A stretch of DNA of 64,000 nt from Paenibacillus sp. BK033 (GCF_004345425.1 NZ_SLVP01000003.1:221975-285974), one strand, 5' to 3'; shown: positions 26,920-35,650, counted from the first letter of the stretch. The notes: generated by a model from the letters alone, not told the origin. Made by a program: numbers and translations.

Positions 26920-27807
26920 TTATCCTTTTACGGCTCCGATCGTAATTCCTTTAATGAAGTATTTCTGGAAAAAAGGATAAGCAATCAATATTGGAATAGC
27001 ACCCACTACGGCAATGGCCATACGTACTGAAGTGCCTGGCAGTTGTTGTGCTGCACCGCTGGCTCTCGAGTCCGCCATCCCGCTCGATAAAAACTGTATG
27101 TCCGTCAGTATTCGATTCAAAATGTTTTGAATGCTGAACAGCTTCGGATCTGTCAAATAAACAAGCCCATTAAACCAGTCGTTCCAATAGGCGATCGTCT
27201 GAAATAATCCGATGGTTGCCATAATGGGCATCGAAAGCGGAATGACAATCGAAAAAAATGTCCTGAACTCTCCTGCTCCATCGATATTGGCAGACTCGAT
27301 AACCGGCAGCGGAACGGAGGTCATGAAAAACGTCCGCATGAGCAATACGTTAAAGCCATTCATTAGCAGCCCTGGGATTATCAGCGCCCAAATCGTGTTT
27401 TTCAAATCAAAATATTGCGTGTAGATCAGGTATGTCGGAACCAGACCTCCATTGAATAGAAGCGTGAAGAAAACGAAGAAGGCAAGCGGATTTTTTACCG
27501 GGAAGTCTCCCCTGGACATCGGATAGGCAAGCAGGGATGTAATCGCTAGACTAGTCGCCGTGCCGGTCAGCGTAATAAATATCGTTATTCCGTATGCTCT
27601 AAAAATTTCTTCGGATGCCTTTCCTAAATATTCATAAGCGGAAAAGCTCCACTCCTGCGGAAAAAACGAATACCCGTTGCTAAGGATAGATTGCTCGCTC
27701 GTCAATGAGGATACGACCAGCAGCAGGAACGGAATAAGACATGCACCCGAAATGAGGATCATCGTAATATGGCCAATCGATTGGATCGTCCGATTTTCTG
27801 CGTTCAT
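26920..27807 (-). CDS. Carbohydrate ABC transporter permease (LplC/YtcP type)
   Basis: This 295-residue integral membrane permease has six predicted helices. The EAA loop reads ESANIDGAGEFRTFFSIVIPLSMP, in two runs, and the family C-terminus reads KYFIKGITIGAVKG. It pairs with the permease at 27825-28781, 17 bp upstream, to form the channel of a CUT1-type oligosaccharide importer. Confidence 0.93.
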   Translation of the reverse strand: MNAENRTIQSIGHITMILISGACLIPFLLLVVSSLTSEQSILSNGYSFFPQEWSFSAYEYLGKASEEIFRAYGITIFITLTGTATSLAITSLLAYPMSRGDFPVKNPLAFFVFFTLLFNGGLVPTYLIYTQYFDLKNTIWALIIPGLLMNGFNVLLMRTFFMTSVPLPVIESANIDGAGEFRTFFSIVIPLSMPIMATIGLFQTIAYWNDWFNGLVYLTDPKLFSIQNILNRILTDIQFLSSGMADSRASGAAQQLPGTSVRMAIAVVGAIPILIAYPFFQKYFIKGITIGAVKG

Positions 27808-27824
27808 AATGGTTAAGCTCCTCT

Positions 27825-28781
27825 CTAGAACAAAGCGTTATCGCTGTTGATTTTACGAACGACATAGTTGGAAATGAGAACTAATACAAAACCAACAATC
27901 GATTGGTAAACGCCAGCAGCAGACGACATGCCAATATCGCCAAGCTGCATCAAGCCTCGATAGACATAAGTGTCTATAACGTTTGTTGTGCTGTTCAATG
28001 CACCGGCGTTGAGCGGAACCTGATAGAACAGGCCAAAGTCGGAATAGAAAATGCGCCCGATCGCCAGCAGCGTCATCATCGTAATAACAGGCATTATTAG
28101 AGGGATCGTAATCATCGAGATTTGCTTCCATTTGGACGCGCCGTCGAGCGTAGCTGCTTCAAAATACTCCTGATCGATGCCGATTATGGCAGCTAAGTAA
28201 ACAACACACAGAAATCCCGCACTTTTCCAAACATTGATCACGGTTAAAATAAATGGCCAATATTGCGATTCCGTATACCAAGAAATTTCGTTTAGCCCGA
28301 GCATGGGAAGAATGGTTTTGTTCATAAATCCAGTTTCAGCGCTTAATAATGCGAATACCAGATAGCTGACAATGACCATGGAAATAAGATGCGGCAGCAA
28401 AATAATGCTCTGATAAAACCGCGACAGAAATCGATTTCGAATTTCATTGAGCAGAATAGCGATACCTACAGCAACAATTAAATTAATAATGATAAATGCG
28501 GTGTTGTACAAGATCGTATTTCTCGTAATGATGAAGGCATCGCTTGTCTTAAACAAATACTCAAAATTTTTGAAGCCGATCCATTCACTGCCCAATATGC
28601 CCTTCGAAAAATTGACATCCTTGAAGGCGATCACAATTCCGAACATTGGTAAATAGTTGTTGATAATCAAATACAAGATACCCGGCAGGGTCATCAGCAT
28701 CAGCGGCATATACTTCCTTAGTTTCATGACTTTTTTCTTCGCGCTGATCTGCTTCTCTTCTGCCATCACGACCTCTGTCAT
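27825..28781 (-). CDS. Carbohydrate ABC transporter permease (LplB/YteP type)
   Basis: This 318-residue permease starts at ATG 28781, chosen for GGGAGGA 6 nt upstream. It has RKYMPLMLMTLPGILYLIINNYLPM, in the typical opening of LplB/YteP proteins, the EAA loop with EAATLDGASKWKQI, and a terminal RKINSDNALF. It is the first gene of the system 2 transport operon, with an activator-type promoter just upstream. Confidence 0.93.
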   Translation of the reverse strand: MTEVVMAEEKQISAKKKVMKLRKYMPLMLMTLPGILYLIINNYLPMFGIVIAFKDVNFSKGILGSEWIGFKNFEYLFKTSDAFIITRNTILYNTAFIIINLIVAVGIAILLNEIRNRFLSRFYQSIILLPHLISMVIVSYLVFALLSAETGFMNKTILPMLGLNEISWYTESQYWPFILTVINVWKSAGFLCVVYLAAIIGIDQEYFEAATLDGASKWKQISMITIPLIMPVITMMTLLAIGRIFYSDFGLFYQVPLNAGALNSTTNVIDTYVYRGLMQLGDIGMSSAAGVYQSIVGFVLVLISNYVVRKINSDNALF

Positions 28782-28862
28782 CGAACAATCCTCCCTTTTC
28801 TCCACTCACTTGTTGTATATTCTCTATAGTAATGCGAATGGAACAAGCCTACTGCTCCGTGA

Positions 28863-28890
28863 TCGACCTTTCATTTGCCTCATCTCGACC
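28863..28890. promoter_or_regulatory. Candidate response-regulator site and promoter of the permease operon
   Basis: TCGAC half-sites begin at 28863 and 28885, 22 bp apart, with core TCATTTGC. Reading toward the permease gene, 11 bp after the proximal half-site come a poor -35 (TAGGCT), 17 bp, and -10 TATAGA. This is the same geometry as at 1289-1356 and is consistent with an activator-dependent promoter. Confidence 0.65.
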
Positions 28891-28913
28891 AAAAGTATTT
28901 CGATGTAAATGAG

Positions 28914-28937
28914 AAAAAAACCGACCTGAACGGTCGG
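28914..28937 (-). terminator. Terminator after response regulator 2
   Basis: A 6-bp stem CCGACC/GGTCGG followed by seven T on the minus strand, 21 bp past the stop at 28958. It separates the kinase/regulator transcript from the transport operon. Confidence 0.85.
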
Positions 28938-28957
28938 CATTTTATGTGGATTTTAGA

Positions 28958-30544
28958 CTACGAGAGAGACTTAAGCCTATATTCTAAAGGATTCATCCCG
29001 GTATGCTTCTTGAATCTCCTCGAAAAGTGCGACAGATTCGAATATCCGGCGCTTACAGCTATCCTGCTGACTGGCATCTCCGTTTTCAGCAGCAACGATT
29101 CCGCAAATTTCAGACGCTCCAACACAAGCAATTCCGTTACGGACATACCTTTCTCTTTCTTGCATAAGCGATCAAGATAATCCGGATTTAAATGCACCTG
29201 CTGGGCGATCTCTTCCCTCGTCAATGGCAAGTCCAGATGCTGAGCGATATAGGCCATGATATGCTCTATCACACTGTGATTCAGGTCCTTTTCGTTCTTT
29301 AACGCGGATATCGTTTCCGTGAACCCGGAAATCCATGCGAGGAAATCGGGAACCGATCGCGTTGCATTCTCGGACAGTTCCACCAGTTTGATATCTCCGA
29401 ATAAAGATTGGAAAGGGGCACCTTCTTGTCTCATCATATAGTACTGAGTTTGCGTTATGAATTGCTGAAAAAGATACAATGCGCTCGCGTCTAGCTCGAA
29501 AGCATTTGCAAGATTGGCCAAGTAACGCTCCGCTTCCATCACGATTTTTTGCTTTGAGCCTTCGCGCAGCAGAACCGTCCACATCTGCTGGTCCGGTTTT
29601 TGGATCGTCGAGCTAATGCGAAACGGCTCGTAACCAAGCCGCATCACTTTATTATGATGTGCCACGTTATTCCTCTGGGTAACGATCAGCTCATCCACGA
29701 GCTCGGGAAGTTGGTTCACATCAACCTGCCCTCCAATATAACAGGTGAGATCGCAGAAGAAGTACCCGCGGCAAGCGGTAATATATTGCTCGCAAAGACG
29801 GTTTAGCTCTTGTTCCTTATAGTTGTGAGCTTCTTCAAAAGATAGGATTGCGAGCAGTGACCCTTTTGTAAAAGGAATAACCTGGATGACGGAAGATTCG
29901 CCCTTCATCATTTCTTCAGCCGTATTCTTTAAAGCATATTCCAATATGCGTTCATCTCGTTGATTGATGGACTTGTGCCATCTTTGAATATGAATAAGCA
30001 CAGGCACGAATTTATCGGAAGCGCAAAACGGTATACCGCGTTCCGTTGCCATTTTTTCGATATGAGAAGCTTGCAAAGAAATAGAACGATTCAATACATC
30101 CATCCAAAATCGTTCCTTCAATATGGATTGATGACGGAACCACTTTTCGCCCAGATTGACCGTTTCTCTTTCTTTCATAATTTTGTCTGCTGCTTTCGCT
30201 ACGACTATCTCCAGCTCCTCATACGGAAGAGGCTTCAATATATAATCCAAGCTGCCGAGCTTCATTGCCCTTTTGGCGAAATGAAAGTCAGCATGACAAG
30301 TCATTATAATTGATTCCGTTGTTTGCGAATGTTCCCTTACCCATTCAAGCAGATCCAATCCGCTCCCTTGCGGCATTTCGATATCGCATAGCATAATGTC
30401 AATGGCCGTACCCTCGAAGAGCTCTTTCGCTTGTCGAATATTGAATGCTGTGTACACGCCCGTAATACCCAGCTTAGACCAATTAATATCCGATAAAAGG
30501 CTGTCAACTACAATACTTTCGTCATCAACGATTAGCAGATTCAT
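28958..30544 (-). CDS. AraC-type response regulator (YesN family), system 2
   Basis: This 528-residue paralogue of the regulator at 1359-2981 has a receiver domain with LLIVDDES and the phospho-Asp in MLCDIEMPQGSG, and a C-terminal AraC helix-turn-helix pair with NPDYLDRLCKKEKG and GYSNLSHFSRRFKKHTG. Its start overlaps the kinase stop by 4 bp, showing translational coupling. It is the likely activator of the sites with core TCATTTGC. Confidence 0.92.
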   Translation of the reverse strand: MNLLIVDDESIVVDSLLSDINWSKLGITGVYTAFNIRQAKELFEGTAIDIMLCDIEMPQGSGLDLLEWVREHSQTTESIIMTCHADFHFAKRAMKLGSLDYILKPLPYEELEIVVAKAADKIMKERETVNLGEKWFRHQSILKERFWMDVLNRSISLQASHIEKMATERGIPFCASDKFVPVLIHIQRWHKSINQRDERILEYALKNTAEEMMKGESSVIQVIPFTKGSLLAILSFEEAHNYKEQELNRLCEQYITACRGYFFCDLTCYIGGQVDVNQLPELVDELIVTQRNNVAHHNKVMRLGYEPFRISSTIQKPDQQMWTVLLREGSKQKIVMEAERYLANLANAFELDASALYLFQQFITQTQYYMMRQEGAPFQSLFGDIKLVELSENATRSVPDFLAWISGFTETISALKNEKDLNHSVIEHIMAYIAQHLDLPLTREEIAQQVHLNPDYLDRLCKKEKGMSVTELLVLERLKFAESLLLKTEMPVSRIAVSAGYSNLSHFSRRFKKHTGMNPLEYRLKSLS

Positions 30545-32286
30545 CCATGCTTCACCTTCTTCAAGTTGTTTTGCTCGAGCGGCAATTGAATTTCAATCAC
30601 GGCTCCGGAAGGATTTCCATTGTTAAATTTAATATCTGCTTGTCCCTCATATAAAAGATTGAGCCTCTGTTGAATATTTCGAATGCCGATATGCTCGCCT
30701 TGGTCGTCTCGAATCGGTTCGCTTCCATTAAGCAGTTGAAGCATTTCCTGAGAGAAGCCTTTTCCCGTATCTCTAATTTTAATATGCACTCTCGGCGCTG
30801 CACCGGCATGATCCATCCGAATGTCAATGAACAAGTATACGGGTGTATCCAAGGTTACGGCATGCTTAATCGTATTTTCCACAAACGACTGGATAAGAAG
30901 AGGCGGGACGTAAACATCCGCAACGTTGTCATGAACATCAATGGACGGAATAAGTCCAGTCGGCGACCGAAGCTCCTGAATCCGCAAATAATTCCGTACA
31001 TGCTTCAGCTCATCTTGAAGCGGCACGACCGTTAGATTGCTTCTGAACATATATCTGAAATATTGAACCAAGCAGAGCGTTATCTCCTCGATCACCTTCG
31101 TCTTACCCGAACGGGCAAGCGTATAAATGATATTTAGCGAATTCATAAAAAAATGGGGATTGATTTGTAACTGCAGATGCTGCAACTCTGCTTTTTGCTT
31201 ATTGATCTGTTCTTCATAAACGCTGATACGCAGTTCCTCAATCTGACTCATCATATTGTTAAACGAATTGTTTACGACCTGATACTCGTCACTTGTACGA
31301 TAAGGTTGTATGCGAATGTTCAAGTTCCCTTCTCCAATCAATTTCATTGCCGAGATGATTCGGTTGAGCGGACGCAGGACCATTTTGCGCAGCATAATGA
31401 GGAAAAGCGGCAGCAGTAAGATCGATCCCAAAGTGATAATAGTGGAAATCTTCTGCAAATAAGGAAGGTTTTCTAGTATCTGTTCATCTGGAATAAGCGC
31501 TAACAAACTGAAATCCCCCTTCATCGAGCGTTCGCCTACAACCAGGTAACGATTTTTATCACCGGACATATAATAACTTTCGAAGCTTCGATTCAAATGG
31601 ATGCGATTCTCACTTACAATGTCCGCATGAATCGTCGGTTTACCTTCATCCGTCACCATCAAAGAAACACCTTTTTCACCCAGATTTATTAGCTTTAATG
31701 GCATCAGCAGCTGATTGATATCTACCCATGCACCTACATAAGAATGATCAGTAGCCAGAATACGCAACAAATAATATTCATCGCCAAGCTTTTGTACGAT
31801 CCAATCCTTGGAAGGGCGCTCCGTTGAATTAAGGTGATTCTTCAAATAATTTCGTACCGCTTCTCTCTCCTTATAAGAGGCGCTTAGGTTAATGCCTTCC
31901 AGTAAATCATCCTTTCCCGTATATACAAACAAAGAGTCAATCGTTTTATAGACCAGCACATCATCGGACAATTTTCTGGACAGCCGGATTTTACTTAACA
32001 GCTCCTCTTGCGGAGAACGATTGTCCGGCATGCTCTGCAAATCCAAATTGGTAGCCGCCAGGCTGATTAAATAATTATCGACATCATCAAGGCGGCCATC
32101 GATCTGTCCCATATAGAGCGAGATCAAATTTTTATTCGATTGCGCTACCTGCTCCCTAACGACGTCTATAGCATAAAAGGTGTTATATAGCAGCAAGGCA
32201 AGTATGGGCAAAATAATAGCGATGACCAGAGCTGTCAGCTTGAAGCGCATGGAATTCCTCGATAGATGTGGCAACAGAGCATTCAC
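30541..32286 (-). CDS. Sensor histidine kinase (YesM family), system 2
   Basis: This 581-residue kinase has an N-terminal membrane helix (about 15-35), an extracellular sensor domain to about 285, a second helix, and a HAMP linker with LRPLNRI. The phospho-accepting His is in QINPHFFMNSL, and the ATPase domain has ENTIKHA, DTGKGFS and GEHIGIRNIQQRLNLLY. It is close in sequence and layout to the kinase at 3018-4745. First gene of a two-gene transcript. Confidence 0.92.
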   Translation of the reverse strand: MNALLPHLSRNSMRFKLTALVIAIILPILALLLYNTFYAIDVVREQVAQSNKNLISLYMGQIDGRLDDVDNYLISLAATNLDLQSMPDNRSPQEELLSKIRLSRKLSDDVLVYKTIDSLFVYTGKDDLLEGINLSASYKEREAVRNYLKNHLNSTERPSKDWIVQKLGDEYYLLRILATDHSYVGAWVDINQLLMPLKLINLGEKGVSLMVTDEGKPTIHADIVSENRIHLNRSFESYYMSGDKNRYLVVGERSMKGDFSLLALIPDEQILENLPYLQKISTIITLGSILLLPLFLIMLRKMVLRPLNRIISAMKLIGEGNLNIRIQPYRTSDEYQVVNNSFNNMMSQIEELRISVYEEQINKQKAELQHLQLQINPHFFMNSLNIIYTLARSGKTKVIEEITLCLVQYFRYMFRSNLTVVPLQDELKHVRNYLRIQELRSPTGLIPSIDVHDNVADVYVPPLLIQSFVENTIKHAVTLDTPVYLFIDIRMDHAGAAPRVHIKIRDTGKGFSQEMLQLLNGSEPIRDDQGEHIGIRNIQQRLNLLYEGQADIKFNNGNPSGAVIEIQLPLEQNNLKKVKHG

Positions 32287-32520
32287 GGTAAGGACCTCCC
32301 AGATAGCATGATGTCGATTTTATTAAACATTCTATATTATATTGTCTTTAAATCACTACTCCAAATTCTACTTATCATTTGCTTCTGGACGACTTTTTTA
32401 AAGACGTACTTTTACTTACAAACTTATCCTTGTAAGCTCTTCATACCATTCGAAGTGGGACAATGCGAATCATAGACAGATTTTCATTCCCAAGTCATTT
32501 CCACGGCCAAACGCACAAAT
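32287..32520. other. Intergenic region holding the kinase 2 promoter
   Basis: About 230 bp between kinase 2 and the cotJ operon end. It holds the degenerate activator site (32367-32394) and AT-rich -10 candidates; no gene seen. Confidence 0.5.
32367..32394. promoter_or_regulatory. Degenerate response-regulator site upstream of kinase 2
   Basis: TCTAC at 32367 and ACGAC at 32389 are 22 bp apart, with the intact core TCATTTGC between them. On the minus strand GGAGTAG follows after 4 bp and TATAGA/TATAAT boxes after 25-30 bp, as at the other system 2 sites. Each half-site has one mismatch to TCGAC, so binding may be weaker. Confidence 0.5.
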
Positions 32521-32546
32521 AGCAGCCGACAAAGTAATCGGCTGCT
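32521..32546. terminator. Terminator-like hairpin after the cotJ operon
   Basis: A 9-bp stem AGCAGCCGA/TCGGCTGCT with an 8-nt loop, 34 bp past the cotJC stop; the T runs are weak on both strands. Confidence 0.55.
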
Positions 32547-32580
32547 GTCTATCGATTTCTCGGGGATATTAATTCCTACC

Positions 32581-33156
32581 TCACACCTTAAATACCTTCT
32601 TCGTTCCCCAGTCGGACTTGATCATCTCCACCGCTTCCCTGAACCGCAGGGAATGGACAATCTCGCGTTCGCGCAGGAACTTTAAACTGTCCTGCAAATC
32701 AACGTCATCCGTCATATCGATGAGCCACTGGTAGGTAGCGCGCGCCTTCTCCTCGGCTGCAATATCCTCGTAGAGGTCCGCGATTGGATCACCCTTCGCC
32801 TGGATATATGCTGCGGTCCAAGGAACCCCAGAGGCATTGGCATAATATAAAGCGTGGTCGTGGTTTACATAATGAGGTCCCAACCCAGCTTCCTCCAGCT
32901 GCCTAGGAGTCGCATCCTTCGTTAATTTATATACCATTGTCGCAATCATTTCCAAATGAGCAAATTCTTCCGTGCCGATATCCGTTAATAGCCCAATGAC
33001 TTTATCCGGAATCGAATAACGTTGATTCAAATATCGAAGAGCAGCTGACAATTCTCCATCCGCACCACCGTATTGCTCAATTAAGTATCTTGCCATCCTT
33101 GGATCGCATTTGCTTACCTTTACGGGATATTGCAGCTTCTTCTCATATAACCACAT
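32581..33156 (-). CDS. cotJC: Spore coat protein CotJC, manganese catalase family
   Basis: This 191-residue ferritin-like protein starts MWLYEKKLQYPVKV. It has metal-ligand Glu and His residues in TDIGTEEFAHLEMI and in AAEEKARATYQWL...EREIVHSLRF, consistent with a dimanganese catalase-type site. CotJC is a spore-coat component thought to protect against peroxide. It is the last gene of cotJABC. A remnant of a second copy's 3' end lies at 23413-23470. Confidence 0.94.
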   Translation of the reverse strand: MWLYEKKLQYPVKVSKCDPRMARYLIEQYGGADGELSAALRYLNQRYSIPDKVIGLLTDIGTEEFAHLEMIATMVYKLTKDATPRQLEEAGLGPHYVNHDHALYYANASGVPWTAAYIQAKGDPIADLYEDIAAEEKARATYQWLIDMTDDVDLQDSLKFLREREIVHSLRFREAVEMIKSDWGTKKVFKV

Positions 33157-33206
33157 CCGTTCGACACGTCCCCTTTCTCAAGTGGAAATACAGGCTCAAT
33201 TCGGTA

Positions 33207-33470
33207 CTACACCTGCCACGGCCATGGACTTTGGGACCACTGCCAAGGATAATTCGAGAAGCTGTTCCCGAATTGAAGCATTGGACCGTATAGGCTTTCG
33301 AACGCCTGCCGGCATTGATGCTGCTGCATCGCAAGCTGATTAAACTGCTGGATCGCTTGGGCATCATGCGGATGGGTGTCCAAATAGAGGGTCAATTCCA
33401 CCAAGGCAAAACTTATCGCTTGAAGCTCTTCCAGCTTGCTGTAGTATTGTTCGTCCAGAACAATGCTCAA
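33207..33470 (-). CDS. cotJB: Spore coat protein CotJB
   Basis: This 87-residue protein starts from TTG 33470, chosen because GAGGAGG lies 9 nt upstream and it gives the family length. It has the family signature YYSKLEELQAISFALVELTLYL, in two runs, then a DTHPHDAQAIQQFN segment and a Trp/Pro-rich end. Middle gene of cotJABC, 50 bp before cotJC. Its exact role in the coat is unknown. Confidence 0.9.
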   Translation of the reverse strand: MSIVLDEQYYSKLEELQAISFALVELTLYLDTHPHDAQAIQQFNQLAMQQHQCRQAFESLYGPMLQFGNSFSNYPWQWSQSPWPWQV

Positions 33471-33491
33471 GAAAATCAACCTCCTCAAAAG

Positions 33492-33636
33492 AATTGCGAA
33501 GCAATTCTTACTTCGAAAGCATAAACCCAAAGAATTGTCACCCGTTTGGCCATTCTCTGGCCATTTGTGATAATTCTTACTTCGTAAACGTTAACCCGGA
33601 ATTGCGAAGCAATTCTTACTTCGAAAGCATAACCCT
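33492..33636. repeat. Interspersed hairpin repeats between cotJA and cotJB
   Basis: A unit starting GAATTGCGAAGCAATTC (7-bp stem, GAA loop) and continuing TTACTTCGAAAGCATAA occurs at 33492-33526 and 33600-33636. A partial copy, AATTCTTACTTCGTAAACG, lies at 33573-33591. The copies sit inside the operon's messenger and may affect processing or the relative expression of cotJA and cotJB. Confidence 0.8.
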
Positions 33637-33645
33637 AAGAAATCC

Positions 33646-34092
33646 TTACAAGTAATACTTGGATTGATAGGAGCTGTAGAGAGCCGGCCACAGCGTTCCC
33701 CGCCTTAATGCTTCGTGAATCGAGTACTGAGGCAGCCCCTGCGGCTGGTACGGGATAAACAGGTTCGGCGGCACGACATAGGTTTTTAGCTTCATCGGCG
33801 GACAAGGATCGCATGGACCGATAAAAGGCTCATACACATGAACCTGATTAAGCGGGTTCGTATTGTTTGCGGTCTTGTATCCCTTATTTTCCATCCCCAT
33901 TGCCATGTTCTCTACAGCTGCCATGTTTGGAACAGGGGCATTGTTGGCTGCAGCCGCAACGTTTTCCGCGTTTGCTGCATTTACTGCTGCATTCGAGGCG
34001 TTTGCAGCGTTTGCCGCATTCGGAGCGTTGTTCACAGCTTGAGCTGCCATGTTAGCGTTATTCTCCGCTCGGTTATTGCTCTCGGTGGTCAT
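33646..34092 (-). CDS. cotJA: CotJA-type spore coat protein with Asn/Ala-rich N-terminal extension
   Basis: This 148-residue protein starts from ATG 34092 (AGGAGGG upstream). Residues about 85-148 form the CotJA domain with PPNLFIPYQPQGLPQY and RRGTLWPALYSSY. The first 70 residues are a low-complexity Asn/Ala repeat (NAANAANASNAAVNAANA), absent from the short B. subtilis protein of about 80 residues. It may be a flexible or amyloid-like coat segment. First gene of cotJABC. Confidence 0.85.
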   Translation of the reverse strand: MTTESNNRAENNANMAAQAVNNAPNAANAANASNAAVNAANAENVAAAANNAPVPNMAAVENMAMGMENKGYKTANNTNPLNQVHVYEPFIGPCDPCPPMKLKTYVVPPNLFIPYQPQGLPQYSIHEALRRGTLWPALYSSYQSKYYL

Positions 34093-34129
34093 CCGGATAT
34101 CCCTCCTGACATTTAGACATCTCCTAATC

Positions 34130-34137
34130 ACTGTATG
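34130..34137 (-). promoter_or_regulatory. Sigma-E-like -10 element of cotJ
   Basis: CATACAGT on the minus strand, 38 bp upstream of cotJA, matches the sporulation sigma-E -10 consensus. The expected -35 is not clear. cotJ is sigma-E dependent in B. subtilis. Confidence 0.35.
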
Positions 34138-34174
34138 CCGGGATGGCTTTTCCCCATTATCACAAAAATAAAAT

Positions 34175-34195
34175 ATCCGGCAGAATCTGCCGGAT
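34175..34195. terminator. Terminator-type hairpin upstream of cotJA
   Basis: A stem ATCCGGCAG/CTGCCGGAT with loop AAT; the same 21-bp hairpin recurs at 37887-37907. Here it lacks an obvious gene to terminate. Confidence 0.5.
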
Positions 34196-34446
34196 CTTTC
34201 TACTTTAATTGTTTAAACTTGAACAAACATTACTCAGATCACCCATCTCATAAAAGAATATTGTTCATACCGTTGTTTCTCCTTAAACGATGCAATAGCT
34301 TCAATCCGTTCATGCATATATCGCCTCCAAGGGAAATGTTTACGGTCTTTTAATTTGCTGTAAGGTAGTTATTCATCCACTCTCGGAATGGTCAAATAAC
34401 ATACAAATAATTATATATGCCTTATAACCAAGGAGAGCTGGGCGAT

Positions 34447-35289
34447 TTGAAGAAAAAGAAAAGGATCGTGAAAAGAAAAAGAAGGCACAAACGAGTGACA
34501 AAAAAAAGAAAAGGCTCGTGGACATGCAAGAAAAAGGGTATACCAAAGAAATCTGGTTGCAGGAGACGTCGCTCAATCTGCAAAAGACCCTGCCTTTATC
34601 GTTCAATAAAGAAGGTTCAAAAGTCTCATGATACATCAAGCGTACAATGGCGGAACGAATCAGCTGGCCCGTCAGGTGCTGCAGGTGCTCAAGGCCCCGC
34701 CGGTTCATCAGGTCCGCAAGGTGCCCCTGGTGCTCAAGGCCCTACCGGTCCATCAGGCCCGCAAGGTGCTCAAGGCACATCAGGTCAGAAAGACAATCAA
34801 GGTCCCCAAGGCCCTCAAGGCACTCAAGGCACTCAAGGCCCACAGGGTCCTAAGGGCCCTCAGGGGCCTCAAGGTCCTCAAGGTCCTCAAGGCCCTCAAG
34901 GTCCTCAAGGTCCTCAAGGCCCACAGGGTCCTCAGGGCCCACAGGGTCCACAGGGTCCACAGGGTATAATCATTGTTCCTGGAGTAGAAGTCATTTCCAT
35001 GGAAAACCGTTATTTCTTTTCCCCTGATACCGATCTGGATTTATCGTTGTCTACTGCCATTCCTGCAAATCAATTTACAAATGACGATGGTGCGGTAACC
35101 TCCGAATTTACTGGAGTTGGCCCGAACAGTTTCAATAACCTCTACATTAACGGAATCATTCAACCGGGCGGCTCTTATGACGTGAGTTATGCCGAACTGT
35201 ATTTCCCACCGCAAAGCAGCATCATCTTTGCAGGAACTCCAATCGTACTCGAAACGGTACAGTTTATGGCGAATATCATTCCTTCATAA
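34447..35289 (+). CDS. Collagen-like protein with DUF4183 C-terminal domain
   Basis: This 280-residue protein starts from TTG 34447, chosen because AAGGAG lies upstream inside a longer frame from ATG 34417. The first 65 residues are extremely basic ([15 protein letters not shown]). About 35 Gly-x-y triplets follow, starting mixed (GPS, GAA, GAQ) and becoming a near-pure GPQ run, with one break at GQKDNQGPQ. The last 95 residues are a DUF4183 domain with [13 protein letters not shown]. There is no signal peptide. Such proteins form trimeric filaments on spore surfaces; this role is inferred here from family and from cotJ nearby. Confidence 0.88.
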   Translation: MKKKKRIVKRKRRHKRVTKKRKGSWTCKKKGIPKKSGCRRRRSICKRPCLYRSIKKVQKSHDTSSVQWRNESAGPSGAAGAQGPAGSSGPQGAPGAQGPTGPSGPQGAQGTSGQKDNQGPQGPQGTQGTQGPQGPKGPQGPQGPQGPQGPQGPQGPQGPQGPQGPQGPQGPQGIIIVPGVEVISMENRYFFSPDTDLDLSLSTAIPANQFTNDDGAVTSEFTGVGPNSFNNLYINGIIQPGGSYDVSYAELYFPPQSSIIFAGTPIVLETVQFMANIIPS

Positions 35290-35365
35290 TTCGTAATTTT
35301 GATAGATTTGCCCTCACATCTACCTCCCTTCTATCATTTATTAATGAGGAAGGGAGGTGAGAACA

Positions 35366-35650
35366 ATGCCAATCGTTACACCCTATCAAAATAGCAGAAG
35401 GTTTACTTCTACTATCGGTTCAGGAACGGGAACTGGCGCGACGTATGCAATTGCCGCCACAGCTTTCACGAACGATGCCGGTACTGCTGCAACAGCATTT
35501 CCGGGCACGTTCAATTATTATAATCTCTATATTAACGGTCTTATGCAAACGGCTGACACGTCCACCGTTACGACCACTACTATTACCATTCCAGGAGGCG
35601 ACGTCCTGGATGCAGGAACTCCAATTATCGTTCAGTTTGTTGTCTCCTAA
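35366..35650 (+). CDS. Small DUF4183 domain protein
   Basis: This 94-residue protein starts from ATG 35366 (GGGAGGTG upstream). It is a DUF4183 domain on its own: FTNDAGTAATAFPG, YYNLYINGLMQTAD and AGTPIIVQFVVS correspond to the C-terminal domain of the collagen-like protein 76 bp upstream. It is probably co-transcribed and may cap or co-assemble with it. Confidence 0.85.
   Translation: MPIVTPYQNSRRFTSTIGSGTGTGATYAIAATAFTNDAGTAATAFPGTFNYYNLYINGLMQTADTSTVTTTTITIPGGDVLDAGTPIIVQFVVS

Larger units (their letters stand above)
34093..34446. other. Divergent region between cotJA and the collagen-like gene
   Basis: 354 bp. It holds a sigma-E-like -10 box and a terminator-type hairpin (34175-34195), and an AT-rich tract before the collagen-like gene. 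No further gene seen. Confidence 0.5.

Noticed and set aside
33492..33636. CRISPR-like array between cotJA and cotJB
   Set aside because: Only two full copies and one partial, with unequal spacing and palindromic hairpins inside an operon; no cas genes.
34628..34969. Second-frame protein within the collagen repeat (Lys/Val/Leu-rich, 113 codons)
   Set aside because: Any frame through a GGNCCNCAR repeat stays open; the Gly-x-y frame continues into DUF4183 and has the ribosome site.
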